Of a stretch of DNA of 17,705 nt, positions 1-7,502 are shown piece after piece. The stretch's first letter is position 1. The number at the start of each line of letters is the position of its first letter. This DNA comes from Bacillota bacterium (GTDB lineage: Bacteria; Bacillota; Clostridia; Christensenellales; CAG-138). Made by a program: the position numbers and the translations under genes. A model generated the notes under the pieces. That model did no database searches. It was not told the DNA's origin and saw only the letters and a list, made by a program, of their open reading frames with translations. The stretch lies in assembly GCA_023426265.1 (NCBI GenBank), contig JAFABA010000147.1:1-17705 (forward strand). Direction: 5' to 3'.

Positions 1-339
1 AAGCTCTCCGCCAAGTTTGACGAGGAAGCCGTAAAACAGAAGGCGCAGAATGTGATTGCCTTGCTCAACGCACAGGATTCCGAGGGCATACGGGAACTCT
101 CCGCGCAGGCCCTGAAAGACGCGCTCACGGACGACACATTTGCTCAGATTTACGCGGCGCTCGGGGAGGGCGGCGCATTTGTGGAAGTCACGGGCATAAC
201 GGCCTACGGTTCCACAAATAAGAACACCGGCGAGGAATACGCTGTGACCGCAGCGCAGGCAAAGTACGAAAAGAAAAGTTTTACCTATACCATTTCGTTC
301 GATACCGATATGAACCTCGCCGGGATTTATTATAAATAG
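1..339 (+). CDS. DUF3887-like protein, C-terminal part (5' end outside window)
   Basis: The reading frame is open from base 1, so the protein begins before the window; the GTG at 52 is an internal codon. The visible 112 residues have the look of a DUF3887-type domain: a helical stretch where residues are lost to 'small number of events' repeats (KQKAQNVIALLNAQD, then a LSAQALKDALT helix), followed by beta strands (EEYAVTAAQAKYEKKSF, FTYTISFDTDMNLAGIYY) that end at the stop. Such domains usually sit behind a signal peptide or are fused to hydrolases, but the N-terminus is not visible here. The next gene starts 126 bases downstream on the same strand, so co-transcription with the exporter genes is possible but unproven. 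The domain name is my recognition by pattern only. Function unknown. Confidence 0.6.
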   Translation, partial: KLSAKFDEEAVKQKAQNVIALLNAQDSEGIRELSAQALKDALTDDTFAQIYAALGEGGAFVEVTGITAYGSTNKNTGEEYAVTAAQAKYEKKSFTYTISFDTDMNLAGIYYK

Positions 340-465
340 CCGCAGGCAATGGAACATGACGCTCCCACGCTGCATGCAGATAGCATTAAGGCAGACGGCC
401 ATAACCGCGGCACCTCGGAGTATCGGCGCATCCTTTCCAACACCGAATTGCCGGAGGAGGAACCC

Positions 466-1377
466 ATGAACGAACCCCTCATTCGTTTCCAGGATGTTTC
501 CAAGCGCTACGGATCTGTGCTCGCAGTGGACGGCATGTCCTTTGAGGTGCAACGCGGCGAGATACTGGGCCTGCTGGGCCCCAACGGCTCAGGCAAAACC
601 ACGTCCATACGCCTGATGAATGGCGTTCTTTCGCCGGACAGCGGCAGCATTTGTGTATTTGGCATGGACCCGACGCGCCAGGGCAACCTGGTCCGCGCGC
701 GCTCCGGCGTGCTTACCGAGACGGCTAACCTCTACGAAAGCCTGACCGTGGCGGACAACCTGACATTCTTCGCCCGGCTCTATAATGTGCCCGAAGGTGA
801 CATCCCCGGCCGCATCGACGCCCTGCTGCAACAGTTCGGTCTGGCGGAAAAGAGAAAAGCGAAGGTGGGCGCCCTGAGCACCGGCCTGAAAAAGCGCGCC
901 GCTGTGGCCAAGGCGCTCATACACAACCCCGATCTGCTGTTTCTGGATGAGCCCACCTCCGGGCTGGACCCGGAAGCCGCCCGCGAGATGATCGGGCGCA
1001 TCCGCACCCTGAACGCTGCCGGCGTCACCGTGTTCGTGTGCACCCACAACCTGGCGGAAGCCGAGCAGTTCTGCACGCGCTTCGTATTTCTGGACCGCGG
1101 GCGTATCCTCGAGGCCGGCACACTGGAAGAATTGGAGCGCAAATACGTGGCCGAGATCGTGTTGCGGTTGGAGATGCCCGCATCCGCGGTGCCGGAATTT
1201 CCTGCAGGTGTGCTGGGTGAGGCGGCCCACGGAGGCTTTACGGTGAAATTGCCGGGCAAGGCATCCATTCCGGCCTTCCTGCGTGAGATTTGTGCCCGGC
1301 AGGATATCTACGGCGCCACCATAGAGAACAGCAACCTTGAGGCGCTCTATTTCGAGATCAGGAGGGGCAAGCCATGA
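466..1377 (+). CDS. ABC exporter ATP-binding protein (NatA/CcmA-type)
   Basis: A 303-residue ATPase that should power the ABC-2 permease encoded immediately downstream. Counting from the ATG at 466: Walker A GPNGSGKT at about residues 38-45, the signature as LSTGLKKR near 137 (a common variant of LSGGQ in NatA-like proteins), Walker B LLFLDEPTSGLD near 157-168, and the switch histidine in CTHNL near 194. The C-terminal 90 residues carry the beta-rich extension often seen in exporter ATPases. I chose 466 because GGAGGAGG lies five bases before it and the MNEPLIRFQDVSKRYG start is the normal N-terminus; an in-frame ATG at 349 would add 39 unconserved residues. The stop overlaps the permease start as ATGA, so the two are translationally coupled. 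The family exports Na+, drugs, lantibiotics or lipids; the substrate cannot be read from sequence. Confidence 0.9.
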   Translation: MNEPLIRFQDVSKRYGSVLAVDGMSFEVQRGEILGLLGPNGSGKTTSIRLMNGVLSPDSGSICVFGMDPTRQGNLVRARSGVLTETANLYESLTVADNLTFFARLYNVPEGDIPGRIDALLQQFGLAEKRKAKVGALSTGLKKRAAVAKALIHNPDLLFLDEPTSGLDPEAAREMIGRIRTLNAAGVTVFVCTHNLAEAEQFCTRFVFLDRGRILEAGTLEELERKYVAEIVLRLEMPASAVPEFPAGVLGEAAHGGFTVKLPGKASIPAFLREICARQDIYGATIENSNLEALYFEIRRGKP

Positions 1378-2207
1378 ACGGCCGGTCGATTACCGCACTT
1401 ATGCGCAAGGATATCCGCGCCATCACGGCCAGCACGCAAATGTGGGTGCCCATGCTCATCGTGCCGCTGATATTTGTCGTGTTACTGCCCGGCGTGTTTT
1501 TGATCTTGGGACGTACTGTAACTCTGGCGGATCAGGATGATATTCGGTTCGTCCAGCAGTTTCTGGGCGGTATTCCCCAGGGGGCGCTGCGCACGCAGAT
1601 TGAAAGCTTTGGTTCGTTGGACGCCCAGCTCGTGTATCTTATGATCAACTATCTCTTTGCGCCGCTGTTCCTCATGGTGCCGGTCATGGCGTCCAGCATT
1701 ATGGCGGCGGCGGCCTTCGTAGGCGAAAAGGAAAAGCGCACGCTGGAAACGCTGCTCTTTACCCCTTTGAGCGAAATGGAGCTGTTCCTGGGTAAGATGC
1801 TCTCCGCCTTTGTACCGGCGTTGGTCGTTTCCTGGGGCGGGTTCCTGATTTTCACGGCGGAGCTCATACTATTAGGCGCGCCGTTGTTTGGGCAGCCAAT
1901 GCTGCCTGCGCCTCACTGGCTGGCTATTATCCTGTGCCTGGTGCCGGCGCTGTCGCTGCTCATGGTTTTTCTTAACGTGCTGGTCAGCGCCAAGGTCAAG
2001 GGCTATCAGGAAGCGCAGCAGCTCAGCGTTCTTGTGATATTGCCCATTCTGTTCCTGCTCTACGGTCAGATAGGCGGCATCGTATTTCTGAGCACGCCGC
2101 TGCTGCTCTTCTGCGGCGTCGGCGTGTTTGTGCTGGACGCGGTGCTCATCCGCTTTGCTGTTAAAAGCTTTAACCGTGATAAGCTGTTCCGCACACAGAT
2201 ATCCTAA
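1374..2207 (+). CDS. ABC-2 type exporter permease (NatB-like)
   Basis: A 277-residue integral membrane protein and the membrane partner of the upstream ATPase. It has an N-terminal membrane segment (about residues 24-46), a loop of some 50 residues, then five further hydrophobic stretches, giving about six in all. The motif GEKEKRTLETLLFTPLS after the second segment is the ABC-2/NatB coupling motif that contacts the ATPase. The loop between segments 1 and 2 is short compared with the large extracytoplasmic domain of full NatB, so this is a compact version. Its start lies inside the ATPase stop (ATGA, 4-base overlap). The charged tail KSFNRDKLF is probably cytoplasmic. Substrate unknown. Confidence 0.85.
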   Translation: MNGRSITALMRKDIRAITASTQMWVPMLIVPLIFVVLLPGVFLILGRTVTLADQDDIRFVQQFLGGIPQGALRTQIESFGSLDAQLVYLMINYLFAPLFLMVPVMASSIMAAAAFVGEKEKRTLETLLFTPLSEMELFLGKMLSAFVPALVVSWGGFLIFTAELILLGAPLFGQPMLPAPHWLAIILCLVPALSLLMVFLNVLVSAKVKGYQEAQQLSVLVILPILFLLYGQIGGIVFLSTPLLLFCGVGVFVLDAVLIRFAVKSFNRDKLFRTQIS

Positions 2208-2231
2208 GGCGCCAAGACTATCGGAAATGAT

Positions 2232-2280
2232 CAACAATGGGAAGCCTTGCGCGTTGCCTCATAGCTTCCCATTCTTGTTG
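2232..2280 (+). terminator. Hairpin behind the exporter genes, possible weak terminator
   Basis: AATGGGAAGC (2236-2245) pairs perfectly with GCTTCCCATT (2264-2273), and CAAC/GTTG at the ends extends the stem past a 3-base bulge. The loop is 18 bases. On the plus strand the stem is followed by a T-rich but interrupted run (TTCTTGTTGT), which would make a modest intrinsic terminator 25 bases after the permease stop. The loop is longer than usual, so a role as an mRNA-end stabiliser is equally possible. Confidence 0.45.
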
Positions 2281-2347
2281 TATAAACTTTATGTGCAGTG
2301 ACCGATTCATATGGCAGCGGCGCCTTAAGCTGCGCCCCGCTCATTTG

Positions 2348-2389
2348 GTTGCGAGCATAAGCCATTCGCAAATGACTTATGCTCACAAC
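2348..2389. repeat. Long inverted repeat in convergent intergenic region
   Basis: GTTGCGAGCATAAG (2348-2361) pairs with CTTATGCTCACAAC (2376-2389) with one mismatch, and the inside can fold further (CATT/AATG). The whole 42-base element is a near-perfect cruciform, 31 bases beyond the stop of the aldehyde dehydrogenase. Neither flank has a T run, so it does not look like a classic intrinsic terminator in either direction. It is likely the 3' end structure of the twelve-gene operon or a small repeated palindrome. Confidence 0.5.
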
Positions 2390-2420
2390 AATGGGGGAAA
2401 GAAGGGGAAAAAACCAGCCG

Positions 2421-3938
2421 TTATTCCGACAGGGAACCGTCCCAGGTGGAAACCTTCGTAACCTTGTGCTCTTCTTCGGCAAACCAACGTACGGTCACGG
2501 TCTTCGACTCGGTGAAGAAACGTATGGCGTCCTTGCCATGGCAATGCAGATCGCCAAAGAAAGATTGCTTATGGCCGCTGAAGGGGAATACCCCCATGGG
2601 TACGGGTATGCCTACATTCACGCCGACCATGCCGCCGTCCGTGCGTTTCACGAACTCGCGCGCATAGTATCCATTTTGGGTGAATATCACGCTGCCATTC
2701 GCAAACGGATTGGCGTTCATCAGCGCGACGCCTTCTTCAAAGCTCTTAACGCGCTTGATGCACAGCACGGGGCCAAACACCTCGTTGTCACCTATGCTCA
2801 TGCCCGGCTTCACATGGTCGAATATCGTATGGCCTACATAGAACCCGTTTTCATGGCCCGGAACGACACAGTTCCTGCCGTCCAGAACAAGCTTCGCGCC
2901 TTCTTCAATTCCCTTATCGATCCATGCGGTCACAAATTCTTTATGCCCTTTGGATACGACCGGGCCGAGGTTTGTCGACTTATCGTAGGCGGGCCCTATC
3001 TTTTGCGTCTTGCACTGCCTGACGAGCTCTGCAATGAGTTCGTCCGCAATGGCTTCTTCCACGACAACGGCGGGCAGCGCCATGCAGCGCTCGCCGGCAC
3101 AGCCGAACGCGGAATTCATGATGCCCGCGGCCGTCCTTACAACCGGCGCGTCGCGCAGAACCAGCGCATGGTTCTTTGCCTCGCACAGCGCCTGAACCCG
3201 CTTGCCGTTGGCGGCGGCAACGGAGTAGATGTGCTTGCCCACGCTTGTTGAGCCTACAAATGTAACGCCCTTCACGTCCGGATGCGCCAGAAACAGTTCG
3301 GATTCATTCCTGGAGCAGGTTACAACGTTTACAACACCATCCGGAAAGCCCGCCTGCCTGTACAGATCCGCCATTTTCATAGCGGTCATCGGCGTCATGG
3401 ATGCGGCTTTGAGTACATACGTATTGCCGCAGGCAACGGCAAGCGGCGTCATCCAGCCCATGGGTATCATCGCGGGGAAGTTCCAGGGGGCTATGCCGGC
3501 AAACACGCCGATCGGCTCCCTGTACAGGGAGGTATCGTAACCGGTGGACGTATCCATCAGGGCTTCCCCCATCATGAGCGTGGGGACGCTGCATGCATGC
3601 TCCACCATCTCCCTGGCTTTCAGGACATCGCCCTCCGCCTCGCTCCATGCTTTTCCGTTTTCCCGCGCAACCGACATGGTAAGCTCGCTAAGGTTCTCAT
3701 TGATCAGATTGCGCAGATTGTAAAAGAGCTGGACCCTTTTGTGTGCCGGCGTATCCCTCCAGCCGGGGTATGCAGCCTTCGCGGCGTTGATTGCGTTTTC
3801 CACTTCCGCTTTTGTGCAGCAGGGCGCCTGCGCAATGACGTCACCGGTGGACGGATTATATACGTCCATATACTTTCCCGTCTGGGATTCCACATATTTG
3901 CCATTGATATATGGCTTGAGCCTTACAACATCCGACAT
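2421..3938 (-). CDS. CoA-acylating aldehyde dehydrogenase, methylmalonate-semialdehyde dehydrogenase family
   Basis: A 505-residue ALDH, normal length for the family that oxidises malonate or methylmalonate semialdehyde to acetyl-CoA or propionyl-CoA with NAD+. Visible hallmarks are PWNFPAMIP (N153), the nucleotide-binding GVTFVGSTSVGKHIY (224-238), the catalytic cysteine C285 in CAGERCMAL with arginine R284 just before it, EVFGPVL (386-392), and the family-specific tail INVPIPV-like VNVGIPVPMG with SFFGDLHCHGKDAIRFFTESKTVT. The usual general-base ELGGK region reads ALCEAKNH (250-257), so the hydrolytic glutamate is not at its normal place, as expected for CoA-dependent members. AGGAGG lies 8 bases before the ATG. 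It is the last gene of the operon, 43 bases after the transketolase C-half. The true aldehyde here may not be methylmalonate semialdehyde, since no valine or inositol genes accompany it. Confidence 0.87.
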   Translation of the reverse strand: MSDVVRLKPYINGKYVESQTGKYMDVYNPSTGDVIAQAPCCTKAEVENAINAAKAAYPGWRDTPAHKRVQLFYNLRNLINENLSELTMSVARENGKAWSEAEGDVLKAREMVEHACSVPTLMMGEALMDTSTGYDTSLYREPIGVFAGIAPWNFPAMIPMGWMTPLAVACGNTYVLKAASMTPMTAMKMADLYRQAGFPDGVVNVVTCSRNESELFLAHPDVKGVTFVGSTSVGKHIYSVAAANGKRVQALCEAKNHALVLRDAPVVRTAAGIMNSAFGCAGERCMALPAVVVEEAIADELIAELVRQCKTQKIGPAYDKSTNLGPVVSKGHKEFVTAWIDKGIEEGAKLVLDGRNCVVPGHENGFYVGHTIFDHVKPGMSIGDNEVFGPVLCIKRVKSFEEGVALMNANPFANGSVIFTQNGYYAREFVKRTDGGMVGVNVGIPVPMGVFPFSGHKQSFFGDLHCHGKDAIRFFTESKTVTVRWFAEEEHKVTKVSTWDGSLSE

Positions 3939-3981
3939 CCTTACATCCTCCTAAATATCTCCTTGCTCATGCCGCTGCCGT

Positions 3982-4947
3982 TCAATGCTTTCTTGAGACG
4001 GCAAGCATGGCTTTTTCAACGATGTATTTTGCGGTTAACCCAAAACGTTCCATCAGGTAATCCTGCTCGCCGACTTCGCCAAACTCATCCTTTACGCCCA
4101 CACGCTCCATGGGAACGGGGTCGCCTTCCACCAGCACCTCCGCCACAGCCGAGCCGAGGCCGTTGATGATGTTGTGGTTTTCGGCCGTAACAATGGCGCC
4201 GGTCTTTTGCGCGCATTCCAGGACACAGGCTTTGTCTATGGGTTTGATGGTAAACATATCCACCACCCGCGCGCTGACGCCCTGTTCCAAGAGCATGTCC
4301 GCGGCCTTCAACGATTCGCTTACGGTCATGCCCGAAGCGATAATGCTCACGTCTGTGCCTTCACGCAAAACCACGGCCTTGCCGATCTTAAAATCCATTC
4401 CTTCGCCGTAGATCGTGATAGGATTCTTCCGCGGAAAGCGCATGTAGAACATCCCGTAAGTATCCGCTATCTTGGGAACCAGCTTTTTGATCATGACGGT
4501 ATCCGACGGTTCAATGATGGTCATGTTCGGTATGCACCGCATGAGGCCGATATCCTCAAACGACATATGCGTCCCGCCGTTGTAGGTTGCGCTCACGCCG
4601 CCGTCGCCGCCAATGATCTTTACGTTCAGCCCGGCGTACGCGCCGGATACAAACACCTGATCATAAACGCGGCGCGTAGCAAATATGGCGAATGTATGGA
4701 AGAAGGGCACAAAACCCGTGGCGGAAAGCCCCGCGGCAATGCTGCAGCCGTTGGCTTCCTGAATGCCCACGTTGAACGCACGCTCCGGAAATTCCTTTGC
4801 AAAGGAGGTCAGGCCCATCGAACTGCAAAGGTCGCAATTGATGGACACGATTTTATCGTTTGTCCTTGCAATCTCGCGCAAAATATCAGAGTATGCCGCG
4901 CGCATCTCCTGCGCATCCTTCACATGCATTTGAGCGAGTGTTACCAT
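3982..4947 (-). CDS. Transketolase, C-terminal subunit (pyrimidine-binding plus C-terminal domain)
   Basis: A 321-residue protein matching the second half of transketolase, needed together with the upstream N-half for one TPP enzyme. The PYR-domain glutamate that activates TPP is E64 in VGIQEANG; the conserved histidine of the GTH motif is H127, followed by FEDIGLMRCIPNMTIIEPSD, a standard transketolase segment. R170 in YMRFPRK falls where canonical transketolase has a substrate-phosphate-binding arginine (SRQ region), which would suit a phosphorylated sugar, though this is an alignment by eye. The C-terminal domain begins around residue 185 (GKAVVLREGTDVSIIASG). The start codon lies within the N-half gene (7-base overlap) with a near-perfect ribosome site, so both halves should be made in equal amounts. 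Split transketolases are known in apulose-4-phosphate and 6-deoxy-6-sulfofructose catabolism; the substrate here is open. Confidence 0.9.
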   Translation of the reverse strand: MVTLAQMHVKDAQEMRAAYSDILREIARTNDKIVSINCDLCSSMGLTSFAKEFPERAFNVGIQEANGCSIAAGLSATGFVPFFHTFAIFATRRVYDQVFVSGAYAGLNVKIIGGDGGVSATYNGGTHMSFEDIGLMRCIPNMTIIEPSDTVMIKKLVPKIADTYGMFYMRFPRKNPITIYGEGMDFKIGKAVVLREGTDVSIIASGMTVSESLKAADMLLEQGVSARVVDMFTIKPIDKACVLECAQKTGAIVTAENHNIINGLGSAVAEVLVEGDPVPMERVGVKDEFGEVGEQDYLMERFGLTAKYIVEKAMLAVSRKH

Positions 4948-5807
4948 TTGAAATCACCTCCGGGATAGCATCCTGCCTCGTAGCGCCGTTCAACCTCCGC
5001 TATGCCGCGTTCGGCCATCTTGTCGTCTATCACAAGATAATGATTGAATTCGACTTCCTCGGCAAAGTTCACGCCCAAGCCCTTGATCGTATCGAGCACG
5101 ATCACGCTGGGCCGATCGGTGACGGTCTTGCATTCGTTTATGGCGTTGTAGATCTCTTCAACATCGTAGCCCTTTACCGTACAGGCGTTCCAGCCGAACG
5201 TGCGGAATTTATCTTCGATATCAAAGGGCTCGCAAATCGCCTGAATGCGCCCGTCGATCTGCTTCTTGTTGTTGTCCACAAAAGCGATCAGATGATCGAG
5301 CTTAAAGTGGGCAGCCGCCTGTACGGCCTCCCAAACCTGGCCTTCCTGAATCTCTCCGTCGCCCAATATACAATAGGTGTAATTCTCTTTTCCCTTTAAC
5401 CTGCTGCCCATTGCTATGCCGACTGCTGCCGATATGCCCTGGCCCAAAGAACCGGTCGTCATATCGATACCCGGCGTTTTCAGCCTGTCGCAATGGCTGG
5501 GCAGCCTGGTCCCCGGCTTGTTGATCGTCTTCAGCCAATCCATGGGGAAATAGCCTTTGAGCGCCAAAGTGGCGTACAGCGCCGGGCCCGCATGGCCCTT
5601 GGAAAGCACAAACCAGTCCCTGTCTTCCCAACCCGGATTGGAGGGGTCGATACGCATGACCCCGCCGTACAGGACGGCAAGCACATCCGCAATCGAAGCG
5701 GAGCCGCCAATATGGCCGAAGCCCGCGCCCGCAATGCCCTTGATCGTCTGTATGCGGATATCGGCGCTCAGACGACGCATTTCCTCCACAACTCCCTGTT
5801 TTACCAT
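4941..5807 (-). CDS. Transketolase, N-terminal subunit (TPP pyrophosphate-binding domain)
   Basis: A 288-residue protein equal to the first half of transketolase. The key sites are GHIGGSAS (H32; usually GHPG), SKGHAGPALYA (H72), TTGSLGQG (117-124), and the TPP-metal motif GDGEIQEG (149-156) ending with VDNN (177-180), i.e. the GDG...NN signature. It binds the diphosphate of TPP and a divalent metal and dimerises with the C-half. The start at 5807 has AGGTG 11 bases upstream. It follows the KduD-like SDR gene by 26 bases. The proline-to-isoleucine change in GHPG is a minor deviation common in catabolic paralogues. It is unlikely to be DXS, since it lacks the DXS-specific N-terminus and the C-half lacks DXS features. 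Confidence 0.9.
   Translation of the reverse strand: MVKQGVVEEMRRLSADIRIQTIKGIAGAGFGHIGGSASIADVLAVLYGGVMRIDPSNPGWEDRDWFVLSKGHAGPALYATLALKGYFPMDWLKTINKPGTRLPSHCDRLKTPGIDMTTGSLGQGISAAVGIAMGSRLKGKENYTYCILGDGEIQEGQVWEAVQAAAHFKLDHLIAFVDNNKKQIDGRIQAICEPFDIEDKFRTFGWNACTVKGYDVEEIYNAINECKTVTDRPSVIVLDTIKGLGVNFAEEVEFNHYLVIDDKMAERGIAEVERRYEAGCYPGGDFKW
4953..4961 (-). promoter_or_regulatory. Strong ribosome binding site coupling the two transketolase halves
   Basis: GGAGGTGAT on the minus strand is a nine-base match to the 16S 3' end, placed shortly before the ATG at 4947 and inside the last codons of the N-half gene. Together with the 7-base gene overlap it fixes the start of the C-half and implies coupled translation. 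Confidence 0.85.
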
Positions 5808-5833
5808 CGTTTATTCACCTGCCAATCCTTTCA

Positions 5834-6610
5834 CTACGCGCCCAAATACCCGCCGTCAACGGGAATGATCGCCCCGCTGACATAATTCGAGGCTTCAGAC
5901 GCCAGAAATATCGTTACCCCTTCAAGGTCCTCCGCGGTGCCCCACCGGCCGGCCGGTATCCTGGCAGTATGGGCCCTGCCTTGCTCGGAATCGGTTTTTC
6001 CCAGCCAGAATTCCGAAAGCATATAACCCGGCGCAATCGCGTTCACATTCACGCCCTGGCCGCACCACTCGTTGGAAAGCGCTTTTGTAAGCTGCATAAT
6101 CCCGCCCTTGCTGGCGGCATAAGCGGGTATTCTTTTGCTGCCGGTAAATGAAGTCATGGATGCGATATTGATAATCCTTCCGCTGCCCTGGGCCAGCATG
6201 ATTTTGCCCGCAAGCTGGCTGAGCAGGAATACGGAATTCAGGTTGATATTCATGATCTGCATCCACTTTTCGGCAGGGAAATCGATCGCATCGCAGCGGT
6301 ACTGGATCCCTGCGCCATTCACCAGAATATCAAGCTTGCCTTTTAAATGCGCAACCGCCTTTTCAAAGCCCGCCTTCATAGACTCGTCATCGGTCAGGTT
6401 TGCCTGCACGGCGTAATACCGCGCAGCTTCGCCGCCAAGGCCCTTGGCAAGCTCAAACACCTCTGCCGATACATCCATCAGCACCACCGTCGCACCGGCG
6501 TCATGGAGCGCCCTTGCCATTCCATAGCACAGGCCGGTCGTTTTCGCCGCGCCGGTTACAAGCGCCGTCTTACCCGTTAAGTCAAATAATTCCAAACCCT
6601 TGCTTCCCAT
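5834..6610 (-). CDS. Short-chain dehydrogenase, KduD-like (2-dehydro-3-deoxy-D-gluconate 5-dehydrogenase family)
   Basis: A 258-residue cytosolic NAD(P)-dependent SDR. The catalytic set is S151, Y164 and K168 (AYAASKGG), and NGAG (98-101) stands where NNAG is usual. The segment NINLNSVFLLSQLA, the NEWCGQGVNVNAIAPGY stretch and the end VDGGYLGA are very close in style to KduD, which acts on 2-keto-3-deoxy sugar acids. The cofactor-binding glycine motif is odd: TGAAKTTGLCYG is two residues longer than the usual TGxxxGxG and has Cys where the last glycine should be. The start at 6610 has AAGGAG seven bases upstream; an in-frame ATG at 6670 would read through the intergenic hairpin and is not favoured. 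The true substrate is unknown, because KduI and KDG kinase/aldolase are absent. Confidence 0.85.
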   Translation of the reverse strand: MGSKGLELFDLTGKTALVTGAAKTTGLCYGMARALHDAGATVVLMDVSAEVFELAKGLGGEAARYYAVQANLTDDESMKAGFEKAVAHLKGKLDILVNGAGIQYRCDAIDFPAEKWMQIMNINLNSVFLLSQLAGKIMLAQGSGRIINIASMTSFTGSKRIPAYAASKGGIMQLTKALSNEWCGQGVNVNAIAPGYMLSEFWLGKTDSEQGRAHTARIPAGRWGTAEDLEGVTIFLASEASNYVSGAIIPVDGGYLGA

Positions 6611-6627
6611 AATTGCTCCTTTCTTGC

Positions 6628-6654
6628 GGGGCATGCGGGCTGCTCGCATGCCCC
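6628..6654. repeat. Perfect intercistronic inverted repeat between the two SDR genes
   Basis: GGGGCATGCG (6628-6637) and CGCATGCCCC (6645-6654) form a perfect 10-bp stem with a 7-base loop. It fills most of the 72-base gap between the two SDR genes. The minus-strand flank after the stem is purine-rich (GCAAGAAAGG), not T-rich, so it is not an intrinsic terminator. An mRNA processing or 3'-end-protecting hairpin inside the operon is more likely. Confidence 0.6.
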
Positions 6655-6682
6655 TCTCTGGCTGGCCCAAGGATAACGCATG

Positions 6683-7468
6683 CTATTGGCGCGCCGCTAG
6701 CCCGCCTTCGAGCAATATCACTTGTCCGGTGATGAACTCGGAAGCATCGGAGGCTAAAAGAAGCAGCGGCCCCATCAAGTCTCGGAACTGGCCGATACGG
6801 CCAACCGGTATGCGTGCCTCAAGCGCGCCCTTAAACGCCGGATCCGCCAGCTGGTGCCTGTTGATCGCCGTTTCGATGAATGTCGGCGCCAGCACGTTTA
6901 CGGTAATATGGTCCGCCGCCACCTCGCAGGCGATCTGCTTTGAAAGCATGTTGATTGCGCCTTTTGAGGCGCAATAGGCGGAATAGCCGCTGTCGGAAAC
7001 GCCCAATATACTCTTCATGGACGACATGTTGATGATCTTGCCGTATTTTTGTTCCTTCATTACCTTGACGACTTCACGCATCACTATGAAATTGGCCCTG
7101 AGATTCAGGTCAAGCACGGAATCCCAGGATTCGTCATCCATATCCGTAACCATCCTGGTAATGTTTTTCCCGGCGGAATTCACCAATATATCGATACGCC
7201 CCATGGTATCCCTTGCGTACGCAACCATCCCTACAACCGCGTCCGTATCGCATACGTCGCAGGCATGAAGGTAGAAGTTTGCGCCGCTTTTCTTGGCGAT
7301 CTCCAGCATGTCTTCGTTTCCTTGAATGTTCCGGCTCACGGCGACGACGTCGCAGCCGTTTTCAAGAAGACAGATGGCCATTTCGCGCCCGAGGCCCCTT
7401 GTGCCGCCGGTCACGATCGCTTTTTTGCCTTGGATATTAAATAAGGAAGCAGAACGATAGTCTTCCAT
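6683..7468 (-). CDS. Short-chain dehydrogenase, gluconate 5-dehydrogenase (IdnO)-like
   Basis: A 261-residue NAD(P)-dependent SDR with a fully canonical cofactor motif TGGTRGLG (20-27), NSAG (97-100), and catalytic S150, Y165 and K169 (AYCASKGA). The start FNIQGKKAIVTGGTRGLG and the end ILLEGGLAARQ are typical of the IdnO/Gno group, which interconverts gluconate-type sugar acids and 5-keto acids; FabG-type activity cannot be excluded. I chose the ATG at 7468 because it lies 34 bases after the stop of the MBL-fold gene and gives the normal N-terminus; the in-frame ATG at 7549 would reach 47 bases into that gene. With the KduD-like neighbour it gives the operon two distinct oxidation or reduction steps. 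Confidence 0.85.
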   Translation of the reverse strand: MEDYRSASLFNIQGKKAIVTGGTRGLGREMAICLLENGCDVVAVSRNIQGNEDMLEIAKKSGANFYLHACDVCDTDAVVGMVAYARDTMGRIDILVNSAGKNITRMVTDMDDESWDSVLDLNLRANFIVMREVVKVMKEQKYGKIINMSSMKSILGVSDSGYSAYCASKGAINMLSKQIACEVAADHITVNVLAPTFIETAINRHQLADPAFKGALEARIPVGRIGQFRDLMGPLLLLASDASEFITGQVILLEGGLAARQ

Positions 7469-7502
7469 CTTTCCACACTTTCTGTTGTCCGGCTTCAAAC
7501 CC

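Noticed and set aside
349..465. Upstream ATG extension of the exporter ATPase
   Set aside because: It adds 39 residues with no family similarity, while a GGAGGAGG site directly precedes the ATG at 466.
589..1268. Minus-strand open frames inside the exporter ATPase
   Set aside because: The plus strand carries Walker A, signature and Walker B; the minus frames are shadows.
2379..4166. Plus-strand open frames of about 290 codons (2379-3251 and 3282-4166) opposite the ALDH gene
   Set aside because: They are antisense to a clear ALDH with intact catalytic motifs, and are Arg/His-rich shadow translations.
3982..5807. DXS (deoxyxylulose-phosphate synthase) as an alternative for the split TPP enzyme
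   Set aside because: The two-gene split and catabolic context favour a transketolase; the sequence segments match split transketolases better.
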